From NCBI GenBank assembly GCA_030613245.1, contig JAUWMI010000005.1:57749-121748 (forward strand): DNA of 64,000 bases, in the 5' to 3' direction. Positions 35,601 to 45,370 of the stretch are shown one piece after another; the stretch's first letter is position 1; every line of letters begins with the position of its first letter. The stretch comes from Candidatus Sumerlaeota bacterium (GTDB lineage Bacteria; Sumerlaeota; Sumerlaeia; MWCT01; JAUWMI01). The notes beneath the pieces are model-generated. The model was given only the letters and a program-made list of their open reading frames with translations. It had not been told where the DNA came from and made no database searches. The position numbers and the translations under genes are program-made.

Positions 35601-38600
35601 CTATGAGGGACGTGCCTATGTATATCATGGCTCAGCTTCGGGTTTGAATACCTCCCACAGCTGGTCTGCCGAGAGCAATATCAGCTGGGCTATGTTTGGC
35701 ACGTCGGTGTCGACTGCAGGAGATGTAAACGGAGACGGATACGCTGATGTGATAATCGGTACCTACAACGCAGCCAAGGCCTATATCTATTATGGTTCTT
35801 CATCAGGTGTGCAAAGCTCGGGCGGAACAACTCTTTCCGGTACAGGGAAGTTTGGTGATAAGGTCTCGACAGCAGGAGATATTAATGGCGATGGATACGC
35901 GGATGTCATCGTTGGGACATGGTTCAATAGCAATGGAGAGTTCGAGGAAGGACAGGCGTTCGTGTTCTATGGTAATGGTGGTGCTGGAGTTGTTCTTGCA
36001 CCCAGGCAGCGCCGCGCTGATGATAGCGCTCCTATTGGTCGTTTGGGGAGGTCGCTGAGCGATGATGCCTTCATTGTCGGAATACTTGGACGGACCCCCT
36101 ACGGAAGAAGCAAGGTCAAACTCGAATGTGAGGCTAAAGCTCTTGGAACACTTTTTGATGGTTCCAGTACAGTGGAAACTTCTGCTTGGGATGACACCTC
36201 TACAAATGGAGTAGAACTTACAAAATTAGTTGATGGCCTAATGAGTAAAACCCTTTATCACTGGCGTGCGCGTTTAAAATACCATCCTGCGACCACGCCA
36301 TTTCAACAATATAGCCGCTGGGTTACCATGCCTTGGAACGGATGGGAGGAGGCAGATCTAAGAACATACGGTGCCAGCGTAAGTGTCGACCTAAATGGTG
36401 CTGAGCAAGGTATTAATTATTTAACGACCTTTATCGAAGATGGTGGCCCTATCAATATTAGCGCCAACTCTGCAACCATAGCTTCCTCAGACACCACCAC
36501 GCTGGTTTCCATGACCGCAACCATTACTAACAGGCCGAATGGCACGGCTGAAACGTTATCCGCTGATGTATCGGGCACTGCTATTTCGGCAAATTTTAAT
36601 TCCGGCACTGGGGTGCTTACACTGAGCGGAACAGACACGGTAAGTAACTACCAGACAGTTTTGCGTACCATTATGTATAATAACTCATCGCATAATCCCA
36701 ATACATCTGACCGTTTTGTGCAAGTTGTAGCGAACAATGGCATAGAACAGAGCCCGCCTGCAATATCCACCATTTCTATCGTTCCCACCAATGATCCACC
36801 GGTAGTTGATCTGGATGGTACGAGTCCTGGTAGGGATTACAGCACTTATTTTGTGAAAGAAGGAGGACCGATTCACATTACGCGTTATGAATCAGTGACT
36901 GATTGGGACGATACCTCCCTAACTTCAATGTCTCTTACTCTCGTTGATCCTCCTGATGGTTCCTCGGAATCTCTCTCAGTTATGGGAATCTCATCGAATA
37001 TCTCTTACAGCTATGATCCTAATACCGGCATACTTCAGCTGGTCGGTGTTGATACACTCGAAAACTACAGATGGGCTCTCCATCAAGTCACCTATTCCAA
37101 TACATCTTCAAATCCCGATACAGCCGACCGTACTATTGAAGTTAGAGCAAATGACGGCACTGACAATAGCGACACAGCGCAATGCACCATTTCAATCTTG
37201 GACGCTAAGCCTCCACTGCCGAGTGTTATGGATCTCAAATATAACGACGAAGATTTTATCATTTACGGCGCAGAAGCCGGGGATTACCTTGCCTATTATC
37301 ACGAATACTCTGTCGGCGGTGGCAGTGTAGAGATTGGAGATCTCAACGACGATGGTATAGACGATCTTATCCTCGGTGCCTTGTATGCAGATGGCCCAGC
37401 GAACACTCGGTCTGCTTGTGGTGAGGCATATATTTATTTTGGCGGCGGAAATATTAGCGGGACAAAAGATATTGCAGGAGCTGTGGGAGCTCCTCCGGAT
37501 GTGATCATCTATGGTGCTTCCGCTGGCGATATACTAACCGGCGAAGGAGCTTTTCTTGTAGGAGATTTTGACGATGATGGAATAGAAGATCTTTTCCTCG
37601 GTGCTCCACACGCCGATGGACCACAAGGAGACTATAGAGACAAGGCGGGAGAAGCATATATCATCTATGGTTCGACCAGTCTGCCGTCAGTTATAGATCT
37701 GGCTAATAACGAACAAGATGTGATCATCTACGGCGCATCGTCGGATGACTACCTCACCCGTTACGGGAACGCATTGAAGAAAGGCGATTTCAATAATGAT
37801 GGCATTGATGATATTCTCATCGGAACTTACCTTGGTGACGGTCTGACAGGAGGAGCAACGAATAACAGGGGCGAAGCCTATGTAATCTATGGTTCGGCCA
37901 GTCTTCCCTCCTCGATTGATCTTTACTATAATGAAGAAGATGTGACCATTTATGGCGAATCAAACTCCGACAGGCTCACCGCGACCGGCACTATGGCAGT
38001 TGGTGACCTCAATAATGATGGAATAGATGATATTATTCTTGGCAAGTTCAAGGACCATCCGTTTGGCTCGAGTGATCCAGGCAGAGTATATGTCATTTAC
38101 GGCTCGGGAAGCCTGCCTGGTACCATCAACCTTGCCACCGGAGATCAGGACGTGACTATTAACGGCGCTGCATCAGGTGATAATCTTACCGCTGGTGGAG
38201 CCATAAAAGTTGGCGACTTTAACAATGATGCGATAGATGATCTTGTGTTCGGTGCACGCGGTGCCGACGCACCGGGCAGGAGCAACTCTGGGAAAGCCTA
38301 CATTATTTATGGTTCAGCGAGCCTCCCTTCTACAATCAATCTGTCCAGCAGCGGTGAGGATGTAACTATATACGGCGCCAGTGCAGATGACCTTCTTACC
38401 GCGCTAGGTACCATTTTTGTCGGGGACATCAATGGTAATGGCATAGATGATATAATCCTTGGCGCCAGATGGGCGGACGGGCCATCAGACAGCAGACCCT
38501 ATGCAGGGGAGGCATATGTTATATTTGGGTTAACAAGTCTTCCTTCCACTATTGATCTCGGTAGCCATCAAGAGGACGTGATCATATATGGCGCTACAAA

Positions 38601-40206
38601 TAATGCTGATTTTTTAGATCCGATCGGTGTGGCGGATCTGAACTCCGATGGAATTGGCGACCTCATACTCGGTAGTAACTCTGCCGATGGTCCATCGGAA
38701 AGTAGAAATGCTTGTGGCGAGGTGTATATTGTCTATGGATCAGGGAGTATGCCTTCATCAGTTGACCTCTACTACCATGAAGAGGATGTGATTATTTATG
38801 GGGCTTCAGAAAATGACGCTTTAGGTTTAACAAGAGGATTTGGCGACCTTAATGGAGATGGAGTAGACGACTTAATTCTAGGGGCTGTGTATGCCGATGG
38901 ACCTTCTGAAAGTCGGGCTGATTCATCAGGAGAAGCATACGTTATTTTGGGAGCAGAGCCAACGCCCACGCCAACTCCTACTCCTTCTCCTACCCCAACT
39001 TCAACTCCTTCGCCAACGCCACCAGCCACGCCCACACCAACAGCAACCGCAACTCCGACGCCAACGGCAACGCCAACTCCAATGACTCCTACTCCTACAC
39101 CCTCAGCGACACCCACTGCTACTCCGGCTCCAACAGCAACCGCAACGGCGACGCCAACCCCGACTCCAACACCAACGCCAGATGAATTCGTCGTGCAATA
39201 TACATTTGATTCATCATTTGATAACTGGTCATTCCTGGGGATAAGTGGTGCGGGCTTCTCCGGGGCGTCGTCAGGATGGAGTGGTGGCCGAATCAGCATC
39301 AGTTCAACGAACGATACTACAAACCGTGTGGGATTCTGGAACAGCCCAACGACTATTGCTTACGTGGCGGATAATGTGTACAGGGCCAAGTTCATGGCCT
39401 CCTCAAGTCAAGCCACGGCGTCTCAGAACCCACAGTTTCGCATGCGGTGGCTCCACGATCAGGCACTCCAGTCCGCAACTCATGTTGTGAATGCATCAGG
39501 CATGTTTGACAACTCCTTGCCAACTGATCCAACAACGAGAGAATACTCCTGCTACATTGCCCCGGTGGTGAGCGGCAACCTGGGTGTCGCCTTTGATATG
39601 CTTGATTTCAGCGCGGCACAGTATGGCACTCACTATGTTGATCAGGTTACCGTGGAGCGGTTTCCCGACCCGGCAGCTGGCACAGCGGTCATGACGTATA
39701 CCTCTTCAGCAGACTTTTCCAACTGGGGATTCGTGACCAATATTGGCTTCGGTCCCGTAACGTCAGGCGGAGCTGGCACGGGCACACTCTCCATTACGTC
39801 CCAGACTACTGCCTCCAGCAATTATGGGTGGTGGCAGTCAAGTGGGACGGCAAATGAGCTTACCTATGTGGAGGACAAGCTCTATCGGGCGACCTACACG
39901 CTGAGGTGCGCGAGCGACACGGCTCGGAACACCATGCCACAGGTCAGACTGCGTTGCCAGAATGAGGACAGCCAGATGACGGCGACGATGGAACTCAACA
40001 GCCAGGGCACTGGCCCAGGCGCAATGCCAGAAGTCAGTGGAACCGAGTACGAGGTCTACTTCGAGACACCTATGCTCCACCCCATAGCAATCTTGCCCAC
40101 AGAAGACGGTTTCATTGTGACTATAGACGTGCTTGACTTCAGCATGACGCACGGCGGTACCATCTACATGGACAGCGTTGCGATTGATTACCTTGAGATT
40201 CCTTAA
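32641..40206 (+). CDS. Giant exported FG-GAP (integrin-like) repeat protein with cadherin-like domains, PT-rich linker and C-terminal repeat domains
   Basis: 2521 residues. Signal peptide at about 15-45 ([19 protein letters not shown]). Residues 50-260 form a beta-rich N-domain ending [10 protein letters not shown]. Then follow 14 FG-GAP-type units of about 62 residues (about 277-1115), each with a calcium loop [16 protein letters not shown] and a closing YYGSSSGL. A Fn3-like piece (to about 1240) and two cadherin-like domains (about 1244-1520) lead to a second block of 8 diverged units ([15 protein letters not shown]; about 1525-2107). After these come a 75-residue Thr/Pro linker and two roughly 160-residue domains shared with the protein at 366-2117. 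FG-GAP repeats fold as beta-propellers and bind calcium. Role: probably adhesion or surface display. Preceded by a promoter, followed by a terminator. Confidence 0.85.
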   Translation: MSVYSMKLRQKTGIGNRQALASLLIILFSFIFCSLGFSEQVRAVDSEALKQSDWWQVVQQNIRQMEYQVTYQKNCFIPGGKRGYHMANRAQNLRAYFYPEGLKVVRRTETTPSWVWGYQLIGFGSQGKLQPLATPTLTMEKNRIEYHRGTLIERYENQQEGIRQSFIITQPPTGSGSLLLVARLTGDLRPQLTADGSAVEFLHKGEGVMHYGGLEVMDVNGRKLPAYLSLVGDELHILVNEDGAVYPLTIDPFITGLSSSPNWNAEGDQAFAYFGCSVATAGDVNGDGYSDIIVGAYLYDNGESDEGRAFVYYGSSSGLNTSPAWTAESDQSGAHLGTSVSTAGDVNGDGYFDVIIGADTYTDGETSEGLALVYHGSVSGVSTTPDWTAQINQTDARFGTYVSTAGDVNGDGYSDVIVGAPQYDNSETDEGRSFVYHGSSSGLSATPDWTAEINQDSAHFGSVVSTAGDVNGDGFSDVIIAANDYDNGNLDEGAAFVYYGSSSGLTVGPADWSGEGNQDGAHFGYAAATAGDINGDGYSDIIIGAPYYDNGQTDEGCIYTYYGSAAGLSITPDWSKESNYAGAYFGESVSTAGDVNGDGYADVVVGGPGYDSNGTDSGQATAYYGSASGLSASANWSRNGPKADAGFGKSVSIAGDVDGDGYSDVIIGAPNYTNGEASEGLSYAYHGSASGLSTSVGWSIEGNQSEAYLGCSVATAGDVNGDGYADVIVGARGYDNGQENEGRAYVFYGSSQGLNSTADWIAEVNQSHAYFGISVSTAGDVNGDGYSDVIVGAFWYDNGQTNEGRVYVYYGSPSGLSATPNWYAESNHANAYFGSSVSLAGDVNGDGYSDVIVGASSYDNGQTDEGRAYAYYGSASGLSTTPNWSVESNYDQAYFGGSVSTAGDVNGDGYSDVIVGARGYDSNGTDSGRAFGYYGSASGLSTSASWVKNGPKAGASFGGNVSTAGDVNGDGYSDVIIGAPYYDGGQVYEGRAYVYHGSASGLNTSHSWSAESNISWAMFGTSVSTAGDVNGDGYADVIIGTYNAAKAYIYYGSSSGVQSSGGTTLSGTGKFGDKVSTAGDINGDGYADVIVGTWFNSNGEFEEGQAFVFYGNGGAGVVLAPRQRRADDSAPIGRLGRSLSDDAFIVGILGRTPYGRSKVKLECEAKALGTLFDGSSTVETSAWDDTSTNGVELTKLVDGLMSKTLYHWRARLKYHPATTPFQQYSRWVTMPWNGWEEADLRTYGASVSVDLNGAEQGINYLTTFIEDGGPINISANSATIASSDTTTLVSMTATITNRPNGTAETLSADVSGTAISANFNSGTGVLTLSGTDTVSNYQTVLRTIMYNNSSHNPNTSDRFVQVVANNGIEQSPPAISTISIVPTNDPPVVDLDGTSPGRDYSTYFVKEGGPIHITRYESVTDWDDTSLTSMSLTLVDPPDGSSESLSVMGISSNISYSYDPNTGILQLVGVDTLENYRWALHQVTYSNTSSNPDTADRTIEVRANDGTDNSDTAQCTISILDAKPPLPSVMDLKYNDEDFIIYGAEAGDYLAYYHEYSVGGGSVEIGDLNDDGIDDLILGALYADGPANTRSACGEAYIYFGGGNISGTKDIAGAVGAPPDVIIYGASAGDILTGEGAFLVGDFDDDGIEDLFLGAPHADGPQGDYRDKAGEAYIIYGSTSLPSVIDLANNEQDVIIYGASSDDYLTRYGNALKKGDFNNDGIDDILIGTYLGDGLTGGATNNRGEAYVIYGSASLPSSIDLYYNEEDVTIYGESNSDRLTATGTMAVGDLNNDGIDDIILGKFKDHPFGSSDPGRVYVIYGSGSLPGTINLATGDQDVTINGAASGDNLTAGGAIKVGDFNNDAIDDLVFGARGADAPGRSNSGKAYIIYGSASLPSTINLSSSGEDVTIYGASADDLLTALGTIFVGDINGNGIDDIILGARWADGPSDSRPYAGEAYVIFGLTSLPSTIDLGSHQEDVIIYGATNNADFLDPIGVADLNSDGIGDLILGSNSADGPSESRNACGEVYIVYGSGSMPSSVDLYYHEEDVIIYGASENDALGLTRGFGDLNGDGVDDLILGAVYADGPSESRADSSGEAYVILGAEPTPTPTPTPSPTPTSTPSPTPPATPTPTATATPTPTATPTPMTPTPTPSATPTATPAPTATATATPTPTPTPTPDEFVVQYTFDSSFDNWSFLGISGAGFSGASSGWSGGRISISSTNDTTNRVGFWNSPTTIAYVADNVYRAKFMASSSQATASQNPQFRMRWLHDQALQSATHVVNASGMFDNSLPTDPTTREYSCYIAPVVSGNLGVAFDMLDFSAAQYGTHYVDQVTVERFPDPAAGTAVMTYTSSADFSNWGFVTNIGFGPVTSGGAGTGTLSITSQTTASSNYGWWQSSGTANELTYVEDKLYRATYTLRCASDTARNTMPQVRLRCQNEDSQMTATMELNSQGTGPGAMPEVSGTEYEVYFETPMLHPIAILPTEDGFIVTIDVLDFSMTHGGTIYMDSVAIDYLEIP

Positions 40207-40251
40207 TTGATGCTGAATAGGCATTAGGCAAATCGCGGGATAATGGACAGA

Positions 40252-40291
40252 AGCAGGGAGAAGATGAACTCTAAATCTTCTACCTGCTTTT
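40252..40291 (+). terminator. Rho-independent terminator of the giant-protein gene
   Basis: AGCAGGGAGAAGAT and ATCTTCTACCTGCT form a 13-bp stem with one mismatch and a 9-nt loop, followed by TTTT. It lies 45 nt after the stop codon, before the convergent PHP/DUF3604-like gene. Confidence 0.7.
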
Positions 40292-40428
40292 CGATTTTCA
40301 GACGACCGGCTCTCGTTCTTGCCTCCAGTGAACTGCGTTTCTAAAGACTTACTTTTTTCCTTTGCAATACCCAACTTCAATCCCGGAGACGCCCCAACTA
40401 CGAGCCTGATCCTCTGGCCAAAAAATTA

Positions 40429-40452
40429 TGGCAAGGAATGAATTCCTTGCCA
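40429..40452. repeat. 24-nt palindrome TGGCAAGGAAT..ATTCCTTGCCA
   Basis: Two 11-nt arms around GA, in the convergent gap between the giant-protein gene and the PHP/DUF3604-like gene. It resembles the other interspersed palindromes in style but not in sequence. Confidence 0.6.
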
Positions 40453-40498
40453 CAAATGCTAAATCCCGCAGCCAAGCAAAGCTGACAGAGCTGGGACG

Positions 40499-42862
40499 CT
40501 AGGCCCGGTAATTAACCCAGATGGGGCTCGACCAGGCCATGTTTCCATCTTTGAGAACAACGCGCAGGTAGTAGAAATGCGTGCCGGGTGAAAGGTCGCG
40601 GTCTTCGACGGTGTAGTAGGAGCGCAGCCCCTCGCCGCCGTATTGATTAAAGTCTTTGTTGTCGCGAACAATGGTAAGCCAGAGCAAGTCGCTCTCGGAG
40701 ATGACGTCAACTTTGATCTGGATGTCGTCGGAAGTTGAGAATTCTTCGCCCATAAAGTGACCGTTGATGCGGAAGTCAAGACGCATCTTGACGCCGGAGG
40801 TAGCAAACGTGCGGCGTTTCTTGAAAGCATCGAAGATACTTTCGCGAGTAAGTTCTTTAGCCAGTACACCCGCAAGTCCGCAGCGGTTCGGATCGCGCTT
40901 ATAAGCAACGCGATGATGCCAGAGCAGACCGTGGCTATCGCTACCGCCAATAACGCCGAAGCGCAGCCCGCGCGCAAGTCCATCCTGGACGAAGCAGCCA
41001 GGTTTGCCGCCGCGATGCTTGATCGGGCGGTTTCCCATATATTCAAAAGCACCGTGAACTGAGACAATTTCTACAAGAGGCATTACGTCAGGGTCGGCGT
41101 TTTCCCAATCCACGCCAGTCCAGCCTATGTGGTGAGGTATTGCGATAGCGCCGAGGCTTTTTGCCTTGGCGAAAATCTTCTGAGTAGTGTTCCAGGGCTC
41201 GAGCGTATGGTCCATCAATGGTATGTCTGGTGAGATGTGATAAATATTCTTGTGCCCGAAGCCCCTGGGGGGGCGTGCGGTTGTCCATTCCTGGCCGAAG
41301 AATGTCACGAAGTTATGCGGTTCGTTAAGATGCTCGGTTACTTCTTTCAATTCTTCCCACTCGGAAGGCAAAATAGCATTGCCGATGAAGTTGTCGTGGT
41401 CAGTAAGGCTGGCGAAGTCGTCGCGATAGATGTCGCGCCGCAGGGCGTAGTACTCTTCAGGCGCACCCATACCATCGGACATCCAGGAGTGGCCGTGGAT
41501 GTCACCGAAAAAGGTTTGGTAGCCCTCAATCGGCGGAAACTTTGTTTTTTCATAACGGTTTGTCAGCACCCGGGATGCGGTAGGCTTCGTTACTGGACGA
41601 ACTTTAGGCGTAATGGATTCAGCGGCCGGGGGAGTTACTTTTTGGAGAATCGTTGCGCCTAGATCGCGCCGCACGGTCCATAGGCTTCCTTTGTTATCAA
41701 TAGCGGCTCGGAGGTAATGTCCGCGACAACTCCAGCCGTCTTTAGGAAGGCGATACAACTCTGACCATTTATCGCCGTGGTAGTACTGCATGCAGAAATT
41801 ATGCGAGGGGCGTCCGGTAATCCAAATTCTGCCCGCGTTGTCGCAATAGAGTCGGGCAAATTCGAATCCCTGATCCGTATCTTTTTTGGCAAGATTTTTC
41901 GACTTCGGTTCAGCAACTGGTTCGTAGAGTTGCCCGTCCTTATAGCATCGGAGCTGGAACCAACGTGGGATATCCCATTCGTTCTCGCCTTTGCGGTTAC
42001 TGTGCCAGGCTATCCAGAGATCATTGTGTTTATCTACTGCAAGTGCCGGAGCAACATCAAATGCAGGGTGATGCGTTATCTGAATTTTCTGGGCAGGCGA
42101 ACCATTAGTTAGCCGTTGCAGATAAACACTAAAGTTTCCCTCTCCTTCGTAAACGTCATAAGCGATCCATACATTGCCGCGCTGGTCGCAGGCGATTGCC
42201 GGGTGCTGGCAATCAGTATGGGAGCGCGTGCTAACTTTAATTACGGGCGAAAGAGTTACGTTATCAAGGCCCCGTGCCAGGATCTCGAAGTCTCGATGTT
42301 CTTTGTGTTCCCAGGTAATCCAGGCTTTGCCGTCTTTGTCCACTGCTGCTGCCGGGCGCCAGTTTAAACCGGGGCAATCTCGTGAAATAAGAATCTCATT
42401 GCCCGGAATTCCGCGAGTAATTTTCTTCACAATGATCTGCCATTGGGTATTACGACGAGCGGTCCAGACCGCCAGGAATCCATCTGGCAGCCTGATAATC
42501 TCCGGTTGCGTCTCAAAGCCGGTAATGGCGCTGAGAGGTGATTCGTCAAGCCATTGATTGGCGCGAAACCGCTTGGTGTAAATGCCTTCTTTCCCCTCGC
42601 GTTGCGATAGAAAAACGACCTGCGGTACACCTGTGCTGTCCAGGGCAATTGCGGGGTATTCGTTGCGGATGCCGTCTTCAAACGGCACCATTGGAGACAG
42701 ATTGAATTCCTTTGCCTCGCTGAGCAGGATGCTATCCTTTTCTATCTCCCAGGGAATCTGGGCAAGTGCACGAAGTGAAAGCATATGCAACGATAAGCCC
42801 GCGCCGACTGCTCCCCACGAAAGCGTTGAGAGAAACTCCCGTCTATCCAGTTTTTCAGACAT
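40499..42862 (-). CDS. Tat-exported protein with beta-propeller-like N-domain and C-terminal PHP (DUF3604-like) metallohydrolase domain
   Basis: 787 residues. A twin-arginine signal (DRREFLSTLSWGAVGAGLSL) predicts folded export. Residues 60-420 contain about six blade-like repeats with alternating PAxAxDxxGxxWIxW motifs (PAAAVDKDGKAWITWEHKEH, PAIACDQRGNVWIAYDVYEG, PALAVDKHNDLWIAWHSNRK). The C-terminal half (about 450-700) has the PHP metal motif FFGDIHGHSWMSDG, SLTDHDNF, AIPHHIGW and GGSDSHG, as in DUF3604/PHP phosphoesterase-like proteins. A small beta-rich end follows. PHP domains use two or three metals to cleave phosphoesters, here apparently outside the cytoplasm; the substrate is unknown. 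Start: AAAGGA lies 11 nt before the ATG. No operon partner. Confidence 0.78.
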   Translation of the reverse strand: MSEKLDRREFLSTLSWGAVGAGLSLHMLSLRALAQIPWEIEKDSILLSEAKEFNLSPMVPFEDGIRNEYPAIALDSTGVPQVVFLSQREGKEGIYTKRFRANQWLDESPLSAITGFETQPEIIRLPDGFLAVWTARRNTQWQIIVKKITRGIPGNEILISRDCPGLNWRPAAAVDKDGKAWITWEHKEHRDFEILARGLDNVTLSPVIKVSTRSHTDCQHPAIACDQRGNVWIAYDVYEGEGNFSVYLQRLTNGSPAQKIQITHHPAFDVAPALAVDKHNDLWIAWHSNRKGENEWDIPRWFQLRCYKDGQLYEPVAEPKSKNLAKKDTDQGFEFARLYCDNAGRIWITGRPSHNFCMQYYHGDKWSELYRLPKDGWSCRGHYLRAAIDNKGSLWTVRRDLGATILQKVTPPAAESITPKVRPVTKPTASRVLTNRYEKTKFPPIEGYQTFFGDIHGHSWMSDGMGAPEEYYALRRDIYRDDFASLTDHDNFIGNAILPSEWEELKEVTEHLNEPHNFVTFFGQEWTTARPPRGFGHKNIYHISPDIPLMDHTLEPWNTTQKIFAKAKSLGAIAIPHHIGWTGVDWENADPDVMPLVEIVSVHGAFEYMGNRPIKHRGGKPGCFVQDGLARGLRFGVIGGSDSHGLLWHHRVAYKRDPNRCGLAGVLAKELTRESIFDAFKKRRTFATSGVKMRLDFRINGHFMGEEFSTSDDIQIKVDVISESDLLWLTIVRDNKDFNQYGGEGLRSYYTVEDRDLSPGTHFYYLRVVLKDGNMAWSSPIWVNYRA

Positions 42863-43005
42863 TTCTCAGGCCATCCTTTCAGTTGTGTGGTCAAATGGCT
42901 AACGGCAAAAGTTTGCTATGTGGCGTTTTCAACTCTCCTATCATTAATACGGTATCCTTGCTTTGTTCAACAAGTTTTTTTTCGTTTCGTTGTTTCGGCC
43001 ATCTA

Positions 43006-43041
43006 GTAGGGGCTCAAAATCCGCCGCGGCGGATGAGCCCC
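43006..43041. repeat. GTAGGGGC-like palindrome with CCGCCGCGGCGG core
   Basis: GTAGGGGCTCAAAATCCGCC is mirrored by GGCGGATGAGCCCC. It lies in the 318-nt gap between divergent genes (42863-43180); apart from this and a possible promoter I see nothing there. Confidence 0.6.
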
Positions 43042-43103
43042 GACAGCTTCTAGCGTGAGTATTGTGCACGGCAGAGACGCTACCGTTATGGAAAATTAAA
43101 GCG

Positions 43104-43132
43104 TTGACTCTCGTGAAGAATCGCAGTATTAG
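43104..43132 (+). promoter_or_regulatory. Possible sigma70-type promoter of the histidinol-phosphatase-like gene
   Basis: TTGACT, a 17-nt spacer and TATTAG, 49 nt before the ATG at 43181. The spacing is optimal and both boxes match partly. Confidence 0.4.
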
Positions 43133-43180
43133 ATTCCTTCCCTTCACGCAAGTGAGAAGGGGGAAATCTGTCCCATTTCT

Positions 43181-44014
43181 ATGGAGTTGCCGACAGTGCT
43201 GGTTGATTTACATAGCCATACGACCTTATGCAATCACGCCACAGGATCGCTGGAGGAGTACGTCGAGCGAGCAGTTGCGCTGGGCATTGGTGAGTTCGGG
43301 TTTTCCGAGCATTCGCCGTGGATGTATCAGGAAAGGGAGAAACTAGCGCCAGGCTTCGATGAAATGCCACAGTATTTTCAGCGTGTGGAAGCAGTACAGC
43401 GGCGCTACATGAGCCGCAGTAGAGCTGATCGTAGTTCTCGCATCGCAATTCGCCTGGGCATTGAAATGGACTATCTCCCCGGGAAAGTAGATATGGCACG
43501 TGAGTATGCGCAGTCAAACGACTTTGATTTCATCATCGGCTCAGTGCATCATATTGGCACGTGGGGATTCGACCAGGAATCGCAACAGGCGCTCTACGCT
43601 CAGCGCGACGTCCGCGAAGTATACGAGGAGTACTTTGGTCTGGTCATTGATATGATTTCTACCGGTTTGTTTGACATTGTCGGACACATTGATCTGGTAA
43701 AGAAGTTTGGATATCGGCCCAAAGACGGCTACCGCGACTTGCAAGAATCAGTGGTTCGGGTGTTGCGCGAGAGCGACATGGCCGTGGAGCTGAACACTAG
43801 CGGTATGGATAGGCCGGTGAAGGAGTTCTTTCCGGATCAGAGATTCCTGGCACTGCTATATAAATACAAGATTCCCGTTACCCTGGGCTCGGATGCACAT
43901 GCGCCGTCAGAGGTGGGCCGCTATTTTGGCGAGGCCGTGTCGCAGCTCAAGGCGGTGGGGTATCGCGAGGTGCTGACGTACGAGAAGCGGCGCCGCATTA
44001 GCGTGAGGCTGTAA
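43181..44014 (+). CDS. PHP-family phosphatase (histidinol-phosphatase HisJ/HisK-like)
   Basis: 277 residues, typical of the PHP-type histidinol-phosphatase. Metal motifs in order: VDLHSHTTLCNHATG, FGFSEHSPW, RLGIEMDYLPG, FIIGSVHHIGTWGFD, DIVGHIDLVKKFG, and the final LGSDAHAPSEVGRYF. Those members remove phosphate from L-histidinol phosphate in histidine synthesis. The segment GSVHHIGTWGFD is characteristic. No other his gene is nearby, so a different sugar- or amino-phosphate substrate remains possible. The upstream purine run AGAAGGGGGAA is rather far (about 20 nt) from the ATG. It converges on the CDF transporter gene, 33 nt away. Confidence 0.85.
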   Translation: MELPTVLVDLHSHTTLCNHATGSLEEYVERAVALGIGEFGFSEHSPWMYQEREKLAPGFDEMPQYFQRVEAVQRRYMSRSRADRSSRIAIRLGIEMDYLPGKVDMAREYAQSNDFDFIIGSVHHIGTWGFDQESQQALYAQRDVREVYEEYFGLVIDMISTGLFDIVGHIDLVKKFGYRPKDGYRDLQESVVRVLRESDMAVELNTSGMDRPVKEFFPDQRFLALLYKYKIPVTLGSDAHAPSEVGRYFGEAVSQLKAVGYREVLTYEKRRRISVRL

Positions 44015-44047
44015 GATAATTCCGTTTGTCCGTTCGTCCGTTGGTGA

Positions 44048-44932
44048 TTACCGCGGATTGAGATGTACGATTACATCAAAAACGCGAGGGAAGGCTTTCA
44101 TAATATTGATCTCTGTCTGGCGACCAATCTGGTGGCCTTGCTCGATCGTGATGTTCTTATCCACGCCGATCTTCACCTCAACGTGATAAAATGATCCGAC
44201 CGGTCTTGCCCGCACCAAGGTGATTTCTTTCACACCATCAACGCGGCTGATCTCGCTCTTCAACCGCTCCTGAAACTCCGGGCTTGGCGCCTTATCCATC
44301 AATACGTTGGCCGTCCCCCACAGGATACCCCAGCCCATTTTCAGAAGTATCACGCCAACTATAGCACTACCCAGGGTGTCGAACACGCGCAGCCCAAAAA
44401 AGGCAAGCCCTATAGTGAAAAACGTCACGAGGCTGGAAATTGCGTCCGAGCGGTGATGCAGTGCATTGGCGCTGATGAGCTGGCTGCCAAACCGGCTGCC
44501 CACGCGCGCGGTATAGCGGTAGAGAGCCTCCTTGGTCAGAATGGTCACCACACACGCAATTAAGGCAAGGAGTCCGGGCCGAAAGCTTGTGCCGCTGCGC
44601 AGTACAATATAGGCGTTGCGCAGGATGAGTAGGCCCGTGCCAAGCAGAAACAGTCCGACTACGCCGGAGGCGAGGGTCTCGATTTTTTGATGTCCAAAGG
44701 GGTGATCCGCATCACGGGGTTTCCTGGAGATGCGCAAACTCACCATCACGATAGCGGTCGAGATAATGTCGAAAAACGATTCCAGCGCATCCGCCACCAG
44801 CGCACGCGAGGTGGATACTATGCCGGCAACTAATTTGAAAATCGTCAGTAAGACATTCACCAGGATGCCGACAAGCGTGACCCGCTCGCTCTGGCTATAG
44901 TACAATTTGGAGCTAATAGCAACTTCAGGCAC
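44048..44932 (-). CDS. Cation diffusion facilitator (CDF) family transporter
   Basis: 294 residues. Six predicted membrane segments, starting at LVGILVNVLLTIFKLVAGIV, and a cytoplasmic C-terminal domain of about 85 residues (VDGVKEITLVRARPVGSFYH) for dimerisation and metal sensing. TM5 carries the canonical site HHRSD. TM2 reads ALVADALESFFDIIS, with Glu where the usual HxxxD motif has His. This could shift metal preference away from zinc, but it is only a sequence reading. CDF proteins export divalent metals in exchange for protons. GTG start with AGGA 7 nt upstream. No regulator gene adjoins it. Confidence 0.88.
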   Translation of the reverse strand: MPEVAISSKLYYSQSERVTLVGILVNVLLTIFKLVAGIVSTSRALVADALESFFDIISTAIVMVSLRISRKPRDADHPFGHQKIETLASGVVGLFLLGTGLLILRNAYIVLRSGTSFRPGLLALIACVVTILTKEALYRYTARVGSRFGSQLISANALHHRSDAISSLVTFFTIGLAFFGLRVFDTLGSAIVGVILLKMGWGILWGTANVLMDKAPSPEFQERLKSEISRVDGVKEITLVRARPVGSFYHVEVKIGVDKNITIEQGHQIGRQTEINIMKAFPRVFDVIVHLNPR

Positions 44933-45124
44933 GGCGCAATCCTAAAAATGTGAATGTGGGTGGAGTTAAGAATAGAAACTCTGTGGTAGTTTTTGGCATT
45001 TATACCGCTGTGTCAACTGAAATAGATGAAGCGCAGATCAGAAGCAAGAGGTGAGCTGCAAACTCCGATTGGTAGCACAACAATTTGCCGCTATCTAGGA
45101 ATGGTATAGGAGGAGAAAGGCGGC

Positions 45125-45370
45125 GTGGGACGAACTGTGCTCGCCTATCGAGAGCGCTTCAAACTACTGGCGCACATTAAGCCACGCGGCACTCTCGGGA
45201 GTGGTCCGTTCCACCCAGGAATGGAGGTTTACAAGTTCCTGAAAGAATCGAGACAGATGTACCGTTGCCGGCGAGATGCCAGCACCTCCCGGCAAATAGG
45301 TTACCCCTGCGTTCGAGCATTACTTCTTGAGCAGAAAATAGCCGCAACGAGCTCGCTTTGGGTCAGCTAG
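45125..45370 (+). CDS. Doubtful small reading frame, unknown function
   Basis: 81 codons starting at GTG, 11 nt after AGGAGG. The first 50 residues (GRTVLAYRERFKLLAHIKPR, SGPFHPGMEVYKFLKESRQM) have protein-like composition; the last third overlaps the convergent TPR-methyltransferase end and is poor. It could be a truncated gene or chance. No family recognised. Apart from this the gap 44933-45319 shows nothing. Confidence 0.22.
   Translation: MGRTVLAYRERFKLLAHIKPRGTLGSGPFHPGMEVYKFLKESRQMYRCRRDASTSRQIGYPCVRALLLEQKIAATSSLWVS

Noticed and set aside
33430..35985. Regular 186-nt DNA repeats, possible satellite or CRISPR-like array
   Set aside because: The repeats are in one open frame and encode FG-GAP units; spacers are coding and of equal length, so this is protein repetition.
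38796..39299. Minus-strand frame of 167 codons rich in Val-Gly
   Set aside because: It is the complement of the Thr/Pro linker codons of the giant protein, a low-complexity shadow.
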